This document shows positions 51,781 through 60,576 of a stretch of DNA of 64,000 nucleotides, in pieces; the first letter of the stretch is position 1, and each line of letters begins with the position of its first letter. Origin of the DNA: Chryseobacterium sp. R2A-55 (lineage in GTDB: Bacteria; Bacteroidota; Bacteroidia; Flavobacteriales; Weeksellaceae); the NCBI RefSeq assembly GCF_021401085.1, contig NZ_JACBFP010000004.1:1-64000 (forward strand), written 5' to 3'. Both the position numbers and the translations under genes were made by a program. The notes under the pieces were generated by a model that had not been told where the DNA came from, searched no databases, and worked only from the letters and a program-made list of their open reading frames with translations.

Positions 51781-54207
51781 TTAAAACTCAAAAATAAATC
51801 CAATGGATGGCACAATGGTGGCGGATTTTTGATCGAGTATTACCGGAATTGCATTGCTTCCATCAGATTTGATCGGTTCTCCATCGGTTGTCATAAAACC
51901 TGAATTGTCCGCGGTCCTTTGGAAAGTGAATTTTGGCAGATAAGGGGTTTTGTAAGAGAGAATATTTTGAAAATCTGCAAATACATCTAAACTTACCTTC
52001 TTGAAATTGAACTTCTTGTCAACCCTCAAATCCAATTGGTTGAAAACAGGAAGCCGTTTGTTGTTGAGTTGCGCGTAATCGTAAACTCCGGTTCCGGTGG
52101 TTAAATACGTCGCGGTAGATGCGGCCATATCAAACGGAGTATAAGGTTGTCCTCCTGCGATTCGGTATTTCAAACCGATGTCCCAATTTTTTTTGAACTG
52201 ATATCCGAAAGTAGCGGAAACAATAAATCCATAATCCCAGGTTGAAGGTCTAAATTGATGGTCTGCACCCGAAAATTCTGATTTGTAGATGGTTGCACTG
52301 GCTACATAAAAAAGTCTGTTCATCAGTTTTTGTTGGCCATATGCTTCAATTCCATAAACCCGTCCCCGTCCTGCTGAAGTATAGGTGTCGCTGCCGACTG
52401 CTGAATAATCCGTGCCTATATTCGCAAAGGAGATTCCACTGGTTAATGATATTGGGTAGTTTCTATAATCTTTGTAAAATGCTTCTAAGGTAAAACGCAA
52501 ATCGTTTCTGGGAACAAATTCAGTTCCCAAGGTGTAGTGAATGGAATTGGTATATTCCAAATCTTTATTGGCAAGATTTCCATTGCGGTCTTTGTATCCA
52601 AGCATTGTATAAACCGGTAATTTAAAATAGCTGCCCACTGATGCCGAAATGTTCCATCCGTTATTAATCCTATAAGATAAGGAAGCCCTCGGAGAAAGCG
52701 TTCTTAATAAATCTAATCCGGATTTTGTATAAGTGTTGAGGTCTGCGCGAATACCTCCGGACACCAAAAATTTATCGTCGAAAAAGTATTTGGCAACCTG
52801 GCCATAAGCACCCAATTTGAAAAAATCAATTGCGGAATTGCTTGAAAAAGTAATTGCTGGACTGATGGTATTTCCGTCGTTATCTTTCACTTCTTCTTTG
52901 ACAGTGTTGAAAATATCGGCATCATACTTTGCATATTGGGCATCCAGACCGTAGCTGTATTTCCAGCCATCGGTGAATTTGTTCATATCAAAGCGAATTT
53001 TGTTTTCCGTTTCATGACTTTCCAGACTGTATAATGGGTGACCGGATTTCGATGCATTGTTTTCATATCGGTCTGCACCATTAAAAAACATGTTTCTGCT
53101 AAGAGCAACAGTGAAATATCCGTCATTTACCAATCTTTTCATGGTAGTTCCCACCGTATAGTTCCATTGATCGATTAATGGATTTGCCCGGTTAATGTAG
53201 GCGGTATTCGCGTCACTCTTTTTGGGTACCGCCAATTCAAAATGGTCAATTGCGCCGATTCCGATGAAGGTGAGTTCTGTCTTGCTGTTGATTTTGTGGT
53301 TTACTTTGTATTGAAAATCATGGTAATCGGGTCTTATGGGTAAGTCTAATAACTTAAACAGAAACTGCAGGTATGACCGTCTCGCGGATGCCATAAAGGT
53401 GGTGTTTTTTCCTAAGGGACCTTCCAGCATTGCGGCAAATTCTGTTCCTGACAACCGCAGATTTCCACTCAGATGATTTGGGTTTCCGTTTCTCTGTTTG
53501 ATGACAATTGTTGAGGCCAAAGCGTTGTCGTATTTGGCATTAAAAGCCGATGAAGTGAGCTGCACATCCTGGATGAACGATACGTTCAAAATTCCTGTTG
53601 CTCCGCCACTTGCTCCTTGTGTTTGGAAATGGTTTAGAACGGGAATTTCTATGCCATCTAGATAATATACATTTTCGCTGGGTCCGCCGCCACGTACAAT
53701 GATGTCATTTCTATTTGGAGTGGTTCCTCCTGCTACTCCCGGCAAAACCTGGATCACTTTTGACACGTCAAAATTTCCTCCGGGATTTACCTTGATTTCT
53801 TCCGCAGTTAATTTTTGTGTAGCCAAAGGCGTAACCATGTCGGTCGCGCGAACCGATTTTCCAGTATTGATGACCACTTCCTGTAATTCCTGGCTTTTCG
53901 GTTCCATCTCTATTTCTAAAATCTGAGCGTTACCCGAACTCAAATTAATATTGTAAAGGATAAAAGGGGTGTAGCCAAGGTAGGAAGTTTCCAGATTGTA
54001 TTTTCCCACCGGAAGTTGAACCGAGAAGTTTCCATTTATATCAGAAACCGTATTGATAATGCTGTTTCCGCTAAATGTCAGAGTTGCCCCAACTAATATT
54101 TCTTCAGTGTTTTTATCTTTCACCACCCCATTGATGGTGCCCTGAATTTGAGCAAAAACGCTTGGTCCAAACAATAGGAAAACCAATCCCAAAAGAGTAT
54201 TTCTCAT
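51781..54207 (-). CDS. TonB-dependent receptor with carboxypeptidase-like regulatory domain
   Basis: This 808-residue receptor has a signal peptide (LLGLVFLLFGPSVFAQ). An N-terminal CarboxypepD-reg-like domain spans about 20-105 (GTINGVVKDKNTEEILVGAT, then FSVQLPVGKYNLETSYLGYT). The plug has GGNFDVSKVIQVLPGVAGGT and RNDIIVRGGGPSENVYYLDG. The barrel ends in Phe (SIGFIFEF). It is not followed by a SusD gene, so a SusC-type glycan role is less likely; peptide, metal or siderophore uptake are options. It is divergent from the MarR/crt genes. Confidence 0.9.
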   Translation of the reverse strand: MRNTLLGLVFLLFGPSVFAQIQGTINGVVKDKNTEEILVGATLTFSGNSIINTVSDINGNFSVQLPVGKYNLETSYLGYTPFILYNINLSSGNAQILEIEMEPKSQELQEVVINTGKSVRATDMVTPLATQKLTAEEIKVNPGGNFDVSKVIQVLPGVAGGTTPNRNDIIVRGGGPSENVYYLDGIEIPVLNHFQTQGASGGATGILNVSFIQDVQLTSSAFNAKYDNALASTIVIKQRNGNPNHLSGNLRLSGTEFAAMLEGPLGKNTTFMASARRSYLQFLFKLLDLPIRPDYHDFQYKVNHKINSKTELTFIGIGAIDHFELAVPKKSDANTAYINRANPLIDQWNYTVGTTMKRLVNDGYFTVALSRNMFFNGADRYENNASKSGHPLYSLESHETENKIRFDMNKFTDGWKYSYGLDAQYAKYDADIFNTVKEEVKDNDGNTISPAITFSSNSAIDFFKLGAYGQVAKYFFDDKFLVSGGIRADLNTYTKSGLDLLRTLSPRASLSYRINNGWNISASVGSYFKLPVYTMLGYKDRNGNLANKDLEYTNSIHYTLGTEFVPRNDLRFTLEAFYKDYRNYPISLTSGISFANIGTDYSAVGSDTYTSAGRGRVYGIEAYGQQKLMNRLFYVASATIYKSEFSGADHQFRPSTWDYGFIVSATFGYQFKKNWDIGLKYRIAGGQPYTPFDMAASTATYLTTGTGVYDYAQLNNKRLPVFNQLDLRVDKKFNFKKVSLDVFADFQNILSYKTPYLPKFTFQRTADNSGFMTTDGEPIKSDGSNAIPVILDQKSATIVPSIGFIFEF

Positions 54208-54229
54208 GCTTTAAATCTAATATCCTGTA

Positions 54230-54237
54230 CAAAATTA
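54230..54237 (-). promoter_or_regulatory. -7 element for the second TonB receptor
   Basis: CAAAATTA is TAATTTTG on the minus strand, 22 bp before the receptor start codon. Confidence 0.6.
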
Positions 54238-54260
54238 AGCTAATTTTTTTTAAAAATAGT

Positions 54261-54319
54261 TTATTTTTATTCTATTGTTCAAAATAAATAGTATATTTGT
54301 ATCCTAAAATAGTTCAAAA
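54261..54319 (+). promoter_or_regulatory. Promoter and candidate MarR operator of the crt block
   Basis: TATATTTG (54292-54299) is a -7 element 19 bp before ATG 54319. Upstream, TTTATTTT and AAAATAAA form an inverted repeat spanning the -33 region. GTTCAAAAT occurs twice as a direct repeat (near 54277 and 54311), bracketing the promoter. Such dyads are typical MarR targets; autoregulation is inferred. Confidence 0.45.
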
Positions 54320-54975
54320 TGAATTATCGTTTAATTGAAGATGTCATTGATTTGGTTCAACAATTTGAGGTTGAAAATAAGGATACAGAAAACTATGAAG
54401 TGTCTGTGGATGGGTTTAAGAACTGGATTTCAAATGGTATTAACGCTGTTCCTCAAGAACCTGAATGGGAAGGTAAAGATAGGGGAAGAAGTGCGGAAAG
54501 TGTTATCAATACTTTAATTGTTCACTTAAACAGGTATGCAAAAAGTTATTCAAAATCGGCCATTTTGGGATCGGATTTTTCCACGCAGGATGATTTTATC
54601 TTCCTTATTAATCTGAATGCTTTTGGTGAAATGTCTAAGATGGAACTGATCAAAAAGAATGTCCACGAAAAACCGGTCGGAATGCAGATTATTAACCGGC
54701 TGATTGGATTAGGCTGGATTGAGCAGAGGGAATCTACCGCAGACAAAAGAAGTAAGTTGATTTCAGTTTCTGAAAAAGGTTTGGCTGCCTTAGAAAAGCA
54801 AATGGATAAAATCAGACAAGCAACAACGGTGGTTGCCGGCAATTTATCTCGAAACGAAAAGATGCAGCTGATTGGGCTGCTTCAAAAACTTGATGATTTT
54901 CATCAGCAGATATATGAGAAGAATAAAAAAACAGAACTTCTTTTAAACGAAGCTTTAAACACTATTTTGCAATGA
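54319..54975 (+). CDS. MarR family transcriptional regulator
   Basis: This 218-residue winged-helix regulator is longer than the usual 140-160 residues because of an N-terminal extension of about 70. The wHTH region has LINLNAFGEMSKMELIKKNV, then GMQIINRLIGLGWIEQRES and TADKRSKLISVSEKGLAALE, the standard MarR wing. The stop overlaps the crtI start (ATGA), so regulator and desaturase are translationally coupled. It probably controls carotenoid synthesis in response to an unknown ligand or oxidant. Confidence 0.9.
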   Translation: MNYRLIEDVIDLVQQFEVENKDTENYEVSVDGFKNWISNGINAVPQEPEWEGKDRGRSAESVINTLIVHLNRYAKSYSKSAILGSDFSTQDDFIFLINLNAFGEMSKMELIKKNVHEKPVGMQIINRLIGLGWIEQRESTADKRSKLISVSEKGLAALEKQMDKIRQATTVVAGNLSRNEKMQLIGLLQKLDDFHQQIYEKNKKTELLLNEALNTILQ

Positions 54976-56441
54976 AAAAAGTAGCTGTAATCGGTTCCGG
55001 TTTTTCTGGTTTGTCTGCTTCTGCTTATGCCGCCAGACAAGGATTGGAGGTGCATGTTTTTGAAAAACATGATCAACCGGGAGGAAGAGCAAGGCAATTC
55101 ACCACGGCTGAAGGTTTTGTTTTTGATATGGGTCCAAGTTGGTATTGGATGCCGGATGTGATGGAGGATTTCTTTGCTGATTTTAATGGGAAAACCTCTG
55201 ATTTTTTTCAGTTGGTGTCTTTGAACCCTCAGTTTGAAATGATTTTTTCTGATGACAAAGTCGAGGTGCCGGAAAGTTATGTAGAATTACAAGCCCTCTT
55301 TGAAAAATTAGAGAAAGGTGCAGGCGAAAAATTAGATCGGTTCATGAAGGCTGCAAAATTCAAATACGAAGTGGGAATGAAGGACTTTGTGACCAAGCCT
55401 TCCCATAATTGGTTTGAATTTATGGCTCCGAAAATAGCACTAAGTGCCCTGAAATTAGATTTATTGACCAACTTTCGGAGTTATGTTTCCAGATATTTTA
55501 AAAATGATAAGTTGAGGATGCTCATGGAGTTTCCGGTGATTTTTCTAGGGGCTTCACCTAAGGATATTCCTGCTATGTACAGTCTAATGAATTACGGAGG
55601 TTATGCTTTAGGTACTCATTATCCTTTGGGTGGTTTCTACCAATTGGTTTTAGCGATGAAGGAGGTGGCTGAAGAGCAAGGTGCTGCTTTCCACTTCAGC
55701 AGTAATGTGGAAAGCATCAATATTGAGAATGGAGCGGTTAAATCTTTAACGGTGAACGGTGAAGATATCCAGTTTGATGCAGTGATTGCTTCATCAGATT
55801 ATCATCATACAGAGACTTTATTACAGAAAGAATACAGAAATTATACGGAAGATTACTGGGAAAAAAGAACATTTGCGCCATCCAGTCTCCTCTTTTATTT
55901 GGGGATAGACGAAAAAATTCCCAGCCTCAAACACCATACACTGTTTTTCGAAAACGATCTGGATGAGCATATTGCCTGCATTTATGGTGAAAAGAAATGG
56001 CCGGAAAATCCACTGTTTTATTGTTGCTGTCCTTCCAAAACTGATCGTAATGTGGCACCGGATGGGAAGGAAAATATTTTTCTTTTAATGCCTTTGGCAA
56101 TTGGAATTGCCGATGATGAAACGATCCGTGAAAAATATCTTCTGGAAATGCTGGAGCGAATTGAGAGACATACCGGAGTGGAAAACCTTGCTTCCAAAAT
56201 TGCCTATCAAAGAAGCTATTGTGTAAGTGATTTTGTTGCAGATTATAATGCCTACGGCGGAAACGCTTACGGATTGGCCAATGTCTTGAGTCAAACAGCA
56301 GTTCTAAAACCAAAAATAAGAAATAAAAAAGTTCCAAATCTCTTTTATACAGGGCAATTAACGGTTCCTGGACCGGGAGTTCCCCCTTCGATTGTCTCCG
56401 GTAAAATTGTGGCCAATGAACTGATCAAAAATTTAAAATGA
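54972..56441 (+). CDS. crtI: Phytoene desaturase
   Basis: An FAD enzyme that turns phytoene into lycopene in four desaturations. The 489 residues have VAVIGSGFSGLSASAYAARQ (FAD Rossmann), HDQPGGRARQF, FDMGPSWYWMPDVMEDFF, and the C-terminal family signature (FYTGQLTVPGPGVPPSIVSG, about 462-481). The length is normal for CrtI. It sits directly behind the MarR regulator, ahead of the other carotenoid genes. Confidence 0.94.
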   Translation: MKKVAVIGSGFSGLSASAYAARQGLEVHVFEKHDQPGGRARQFTTAEGFVFDMGPSWYWMPDVMEDFFADFNGKTSDFFQLVSLNPQFEMIFSDDKVEVPESYVELQALFEKLEKGAGEKLDRFMKAAKFKYEVGMKDFVTKPSHNWFEFMAPKIALSALKLDLLTNFRSYVSRYFKNDKLRMLMEFPVIFLGASPKDIPAMYSLMNYGGYALGTHYPLGGFYQLVLAMKEVAEEQGAAFHFSSNVESINIENGAVKSLTVNGEDIQFDAVIASSDYHHTETLLQKEYRNYTEDYWEKRTFAPSSLLFYLGIDEKIPSLKHHTLFFENDLDEHIACIYGEKKWPENPLFYCCCPSKTDRNVAPDGKENIFLLMPLAIGIADDETIREKYLLEMLERIERHTGVENLASKIAYQRSYCVSDFVADYNAYGGNAYGLANVLSQTAVLKPKIRNKKVPNLFYTGQLTVPGPGVPPSIVSGKIVANELIKNLK

Positions 56442-56579
56442 TGAAAAATCTGAGTGAATATTTTAATCTTTATCATCAATCCGTCGTTGGTTTTGACAGG
56501 ATGAAATGCAGGGGTCCATAAGTTGATCAAAAACTCCATATCTAAAAACATAAATTCTAACATATAAAATTTTGCTATC

Positions 56580-57533
56580 ATGAAAAATAACAAGTCTTCT
56601 AAAATATCAAGTAAACTGATATTGTTGTTCCTGGGATTGTTTTTAGGGTTCACTTCATGCAGAGATAATAATGAGGAAACCCCAATGCCGCCCAACACGA
56701 TCACTGATATTGTTTCTTCCAATAACAGTTTCTCTTTGCTGAAGTCTGCCGTAGTCAAAGCCAATCTGGCAGCAACTTTAAGTGGATCTGGTCCTTTTAC
56801 CGTATTTGCTCCCAATGACGATGCTTTCATCGCTTCAGGAATTACAAGTAATGTGATTCAGGGCTTGTCTGCTGACCAGCTCAAAAATATTTTGCTGTAT
56901 CATACTTTAGGCGCAAAAGTTTTGGCAGCAGATGTTCCGGCAGGTCCTAATGCCTCGGTCGCAACAGCAAGTGGTGAAAATATCTATGTGACCAAAAACA
57001 GCAAGGGTGTTTTCGTGAATGGTTGGAAGGTGACTCAAGCAGACATTGCTGCAAGTAATGGGGTGATCCATTCTTTGGAGCGTGTATTGCTACCGCCAAG
57101 TGGAAACATTGTAGAAGTAGCTCAAGGAAACAGTAATTTGACTTACTTAGTTGCAGCCGTATTGCGCGCAAGTGAAGGAAGTACCAATGTAGCACAGATA
57201 TTGGCTTCAGCCGGACCTTTTACGGTATTTGCTCCCACCAATCAAGCTTTCATTGATGCAGGTTTCCCTACCATTGCCTCGATACAGGCAGCTGACCCAA
57301 ACACATTAGCCGCCATTTTAACCTACCATGCTGTAGCAGCCAGAGCATTCTCATCGGATTTGTCTGACGGACAGCTTTTAAATACGGCGAACGGTGGTTC
57401 CATAAAAATAGGTTTAGGAGCCAACGCTACGGTTAAAGGAAACGGTAATGCAAGTCCAGCTAATATTACTGCTTTCAATATCATGGCGAAGAATGGTGTG
57501 GTTCATGTAATCGATAAGGTTTTACTCCCTTAA
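56580..57533 (+). CDS. FAS1 (fasciclin) domain lipoprotein
   Basis: This 317-residue protein has a lipoprotein signal (LILLFLGLFLGFTSC, lipid Cys near 27). Two FAS1 domains follow (about 40-175 and 180-317), each with the H1 motif: GPFTVFAPNDDAFIASG and GPFTVFAPTNQAFIDAG, and the H2-like LLYHTLGAKVLA and LTYHAVAARAFS. It ends NGVVHVIDKVLLP. FAS1 domains mediate adhesion, and some bind carotenoids in other organisms. It sits between crtI and crtB with a terminator-like hairpin after it. Confidence 0.92.
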   Translation: MKNNKSSKISSKLILLFLGLFLGFTSCRDNNEETPMPPNTITDIVSSNNSFSLLKSAVVKANLAATLSGSGPFTVFAPNDDAFIASGITSNVIQGLSADQLKNILLYHTLGAKVLAADVPAGPNASVATASGENIYVTKNSKGVFVNGWKVTQADIAASNGVIHSLERVLLPPSGNIVEVAQGNSNLTYLVAAVLRASEGSTNVAQILASAGPFTVFAPTNQAFIDAGFPTIASIQAADPNTLAAILTYHAVAARAFSSDLSDGQLLNTANGGSIKIGLGANATVKGNGNASPANITAFNIMAKNGVVHVIDKVLLP

Positions 57534-57559
57534 TTTCGTTCAGATATAAAATTGAAATA

Positions 57560-57616
57560 AAAGAGGTCAGAGCATTTGAAATTGAACTAAATTCGTAAAT
57601 GCTTTGGCCTTTTCTT
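57560..57616 (+). terminator. Probable terminator after the FAS1 gene
   Basis: AGAGGTCAGAGCATTT and AAATGCTTTGGCCTTTT pair with a loop of about 19 bases and end in T residues. It suggests the crtB transcript begins anew or is attenuated. Confidence 0.55.
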
Positions 57617-57647
57617 AAAAGTAAAATATAAATCAAAAAAATCAGCC

Positions 57648-58484
57648 ATGAAGCAATTATTTGACGAGCTTTCTTACTCGGTAAGTAAGATCACCACTCA
57701 AAAATACAGCACCAGTTTTTCGCTGGGTATTTTAGCCTTAAAGCCCTCCATTCGCCATGCTGTTTACGCTATTTACGGGTATGTGCGATTGGCAGATGAA
57801 ATCGTGGATAGTTTTCATGATTTTGACAAGGAGAAATTATTGAAGCGACTGAAGAATGAGACCGAAATTGCACTCACTGAAAGAATTTCTCTGAACCCTA
57901 TTCTGCAATCATTTCAAGAGACAGTGCACCGATACCAAATTGATAAAGTATTGATTGATCAGTTCCTGCACAGCATGGAAATGGATTTGCAGAAGATCGA
58001 TTACAATTCCGAGCTCTATAATGAGTATATTTTTGGTTCTGCGGAAGTAGTGGGTTTGATGTGCCTGCAGGTTTTTGCAGAAGGCAATAAAATGAAATAT
58101 GAAGAGTTGAAACCTTATGCCATGAAGTTGGGATCGGCATTTCAAAAAATAAATTTCCTGCGAGATATGAAATCTGATTATCAGGATTTGGGCAGAACCT
58201 ATTTTCCCAATGTTGATATGCGGACATTCGACAATATGGTGAAATCTGAAATTGAAAAGGAGATAGAAGAAGAATTCAAGGAAGCCTTAATCGGCATCAG
58301 GAAATTGCCGGCTTCCGCCATGTTTGGGGTTTATCTGGCATACAAGTATTATTTATCTTTGTTTAAGAAAATTAAATCAAAATCGTCTGATGATATTTTT
58401 AGTTCACGGATAAGGGTTTCTAACCCAGAGAAAGCTTTCCTGGCATTTAAAAGCTATGTTCGGTATAAAACCGCGTTTTTGTAA
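57648..58484 (+). CDS. crtB: Phytoene synthase
   Basis: It joins two geranylgeranyl diphosphates to phytoene. The 278 residues carry KYSTSFSLGILALKPSIRHA, the first Asp-rich motif YVRLADEIVDSFHDFD, and the second region AFQKINFLRDMKSDYQDLGR. These match the squalene/phytoene synthase family. Its stop overlaps the next ATG by one base (TAATG), so it leads a tightly packed operon. Confidence 0.94.
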   Translation: MKQLFDELSYSVSKITTQKYSTSFSLGILALKPSIRHAVYAIYGYVRLADEIVDSFHDFDKEKLLKRLKNETEIALTERISLNPILQSFQETVHRYQIDKVLIDQFLHSMEMDLQKIDYNSELYNEYIFGSAEVVGLMCLQVFAEGNKMKYEELKPYAMKLGSAFQKINFLRDMKSDYQDLGRTYFPNVDMRTFDNMVKSEIEKEIEEEFKEALIGIRKLPASAMFGVYLAYKYYLSLFKKIKSKSSDDIFSSRIRVSNPEKAFLAFKSYVRYKTAFL

Positions 58485-58939
58485 TGAAATTTTTAGCTTT
58501 TATTACACCGGCAATTGCATTGATTTGGAGTTTCAGCAGTGCTGATTTGCAGATTTATCGCCATAATTACAGCAAGGTGGTCACCGATAAAATACTGTGC
58601 GCAAAATTGATCAGCGATTTGGAAAAGGAAAAAAATAATTCAGCTGTCTATTTAGGCTACTTAGGTGCTTATCAAACCATTTGGGCCAATCATGTTTTTA
58701 GTCCATTAGAAAAACTCAATACCTTCAAAAAAGGAAAAAAAAATATAGAACAAGCCATCAGACAACAGCCAAAAAATGCAGAACTCCGGTTTATTCGATT
58801 TTCTGTTCAAAAGAATGCACCTGCTTTTTTGGGGTACAGATCGAATTTAAAAGAAGATGAGGAATTCATTAGAAAAAACAGAGATGCAATCGGTTCTGAA
58901 ATTATAAGTAAACATATAGACGCACTGATAAAAGATTAA
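58484..58939 (+). CDS. Hypothetical protein in carotenoid operon
   Basis: This 151-residue protein has a hydrophobic N-terminus (KFLAFITPAIALIWSFSSAD) that could be a signal peptide, then a helical body with TPR-like pairing (NIEQAIRQQPKNAELRFIRF). I do not recognise a family. Its start overlaps the crtB stop and the next gene follows after 3 bp, so it is made together with pigment enzymes. A periplasmic helper is possible. Confidence 0.7.
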   Translation: MKFLAFITPAIALIWSFSSADLQIYRHNYSKVVTDKILCAKLISDLEKEKNNSAVYLGYLGAYQTIWANHVFSPLEKLNTFKKGKKNIEQAIRQQPKNAELRFIRFSVQKNAPAFLGYRSNLKEDEEFIRKNRDAIGSEIISKHIDALIKD

Positions 58940-58942
58940 TGT

Positions 58943-59401
58943 ATGAGGTTTCAATTGTATAGAGAGCAGCAGTTAAATTGTGATGTAGAAACTGCGTGGG
59001 GATTTTTTTCTTCTCCGTCAAATCTTTCTGAGATTACCCCAAAAGATATGGGATTTCATGTGGTGAGTGATGACTCAGATCAAGATATTTATGAGGGAAT
59101 GATTATTGAATACAGAGTGTCACCGTTGCTGGGAATACCTCTAAAATGGGTGACCAAAATTACCCAGGTTGAAAGCGGTAAAAGTTTTACCGATTTTCAG
59201 CAAAAAGGTCCATACCAATTTTGGAATCATTTCCATGAATTTATTCCTAATGAAAAAGGCGTATTCATGAAGGATACGGTGGATTACGAACTTCCTTTTG
59301 GATTATTGGGTGAAATCGCTCATCCGATTTTTGTGCGTAAAAAACTGGAAAATATCTTTAATTACCGTTTTCAGTTTTTAGAAAAAAAATTTAATCAATA
59401 G
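58943..59401 (+). CDS. SRPBCC family protein
   Basis: This 152-residue protein is of the START/Bet v1-like type: it opens MRFQLYREQQLNCDVETAWG, then FFSSPSNLSEITPKDMGFHV, and has DFQQKGPYQFWNHFHEFIPN before the C-terminal helix. The fold forms a pocket for hydrophobic ligands. Position between crtB and crtZ suggests a carotenoid or lipid binder, or a cyclase-like helper. The family includes coenzyme Q-binding proteins, so the ligand is open. Confidence 0.85.
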   Translation: MRFQLYREQQLNCDVETAWGFFSSPSNLSEITPKDMGFHVVSDDSDQDIYEGMIIEYRVSPLLGIPLKWVTKITQVESGKSFTDFQQKGPYQFWNHFHEFIPNEKGVFMKDTVDYELPFGLLGEIAHPIFVRKKLENIFNYRFQFLEKKFNQ

Positions 59402-59413
59402 ACCTGAAAAGAA

Positions 59414-59872
59414 ATGAATCTCCTGATCACTTTAGCGGTATTTATTTGCATGGAAGGTGCTACCTGGATTATTCACAAATACATCATGCACGGATTTTTG
59501 TGGGTTTTGCATAAAGATCATCACGACCACAGCAACGAAGGCGTTTTGGAAAAAAATGACTATTTTTTTGTGATTTTCGCGCTGCCAACTATTGCATTAA
59601 TGTATTTCGGTTCACTGGAAAACTTCAACTATCTATTTTTTATTGGGTTGGGAATTATGCTTTATGGAATGGCGTATTTTTTTGTCCACGATATCTTTAT
59701 CCACCAACGTCTGAAAGTCTTTAAGCGTACCGATAATCCCTATTTTCTGGCGTTAAGAAGAGCACACAAACAGCATCACAAACATCTAGGCAAAGAAGAT
59801 GGCGAGTGTTTCGGATTTTTGTATGTGCCCTACAAATATTTTAAAATGTATTTTAATAAAGAGCAAAAATGA
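59414..59872 (+). CDS. crtZ: Beta-carotene 3-hydroxylase
   Basis: A di-iron membrane enzyme that hydroxylates beta-carotene to zeaxanthin. The 152 residues show the His clusters IIHKYIMHGFLWVLHKDHHD, FVHDIFIHQRLK and RAHKQHHKHLGKEDGECFGF, with four hydrophobic helices. These are the CrtZ hallmarks. The stop overlaps the lycopene cyclase start by four bases. Confidence 0.93.
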   Translation: MNLLITLAVFICMEGATWIIHKYIMHGFLWVLHKDHHDHSNEGVLEKNDYFFVIFALPTIALMYFGSLENFNYLFFIGLGIMLYGMAYFFVHDIFIHQRLKVFKRTDNPYFLALRRAHKQHHKHLGKEDGECFGFLYVPYKYFKMYFNKEQK

Positions 59873-60576
59873 GTTTTACTTATTCCCTGATATTGTTTTT
59901 CACGGTGATCATTTGTTTGATCGCCTCGTTTGATAGAAGAATAAGGTTTAATCGGCATTTTGCTGCGTTTTTTAAGGCAGCCGTCTTGGTTGCGGTTCCA
60001 TTTATTGCGTGGGATATTTATTTTACCTCGATCGGCGTTTGGTGGTTCAATACAGATTACACCGTAGGAATTAAAATTGCGGGGCTTCCTCTGGAAGAAA
60101 TCCTTTTCTTTATCTTCATTCCATTTTCCTGTGTCTTTACGTATTTTACCATTGATAAATACTACCCGTGGAAGTTCCTCTCTGCGTTCAATAACATTTT
60201 GGTATTCGCAAGTGTAATTATTTTGGCAGTTGTAGCCTTATTGAATGTGGACAAAATTTATACTTTAGTGACTGCCGTGGTCACCATTGCCACCTTGCTC
60301 TATCTGCATTTCATAGCAAGAGCGGAATGGATCACAAAAGCTTCCGCCGTGTTTTTACTCTTGATGTTGGGTTTTTTTCCGGTAAACGGAATTTTGACCG
60401 GAAGTTTCATTGCGCATCCCATTGTAAATTACAACCCAAAGGATTTCCTTGGAATCAGGATGTTTACCATCCCTGTCGAAGATGCGGTTTATGGCTATGC
60501 ACAATTTCTTTTGGTGCTCTATTTTTTCAAACAATTTCAAAAGCAACAAAACAATGAAAACAAAAATAATCTTTAG
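59869..60576 (+). CDS. Lycopene cyclase, CrtYcd fused type
   Basis: It cyclises lycopene to beta-carotene. The 235 residues contain two related membrane domains, as in the heterodimeric CrtYc/CrtYd enzymes, fused here. The acidic motifs AGLPLEEILFFIFIPFSCVF (first) and IPVEDAVYGYAQFLLVLYFF (second) hold the PxE(E/D) catalytic acids. About seven hydrophobic segments are present. Its end overlaps the lipocalin gene by 23 bp. Confidence 0.93.
   Translation: MSFTYSLILFFTVIICLIASFDRRIRFNRHFAAFFKAAVLVAVPFIAWDIYFTSIGVWWFNTDYTVGIKIAGLPLEEILFFIFIPFSCVFTYFTIDKYYPWKFLSAFNNILVFASVIILAVVALLNVDKIYTLVTAVVTIATLLYLHFIARAEWITKASAVFLLLMLGFFPVNGILTGSFIAHPIVNYNPKDFLGIRMFTIPVEDAVYGYAQFLLVLYFFKQFQKQQNNENKNNL

Noticed and set aside
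51781-54207. SusC-type glycan receptor
   Set aside because: No susD gene or glycoside hydrolase lies nearby, so a polysaccharide-utilisation locus is not supported.
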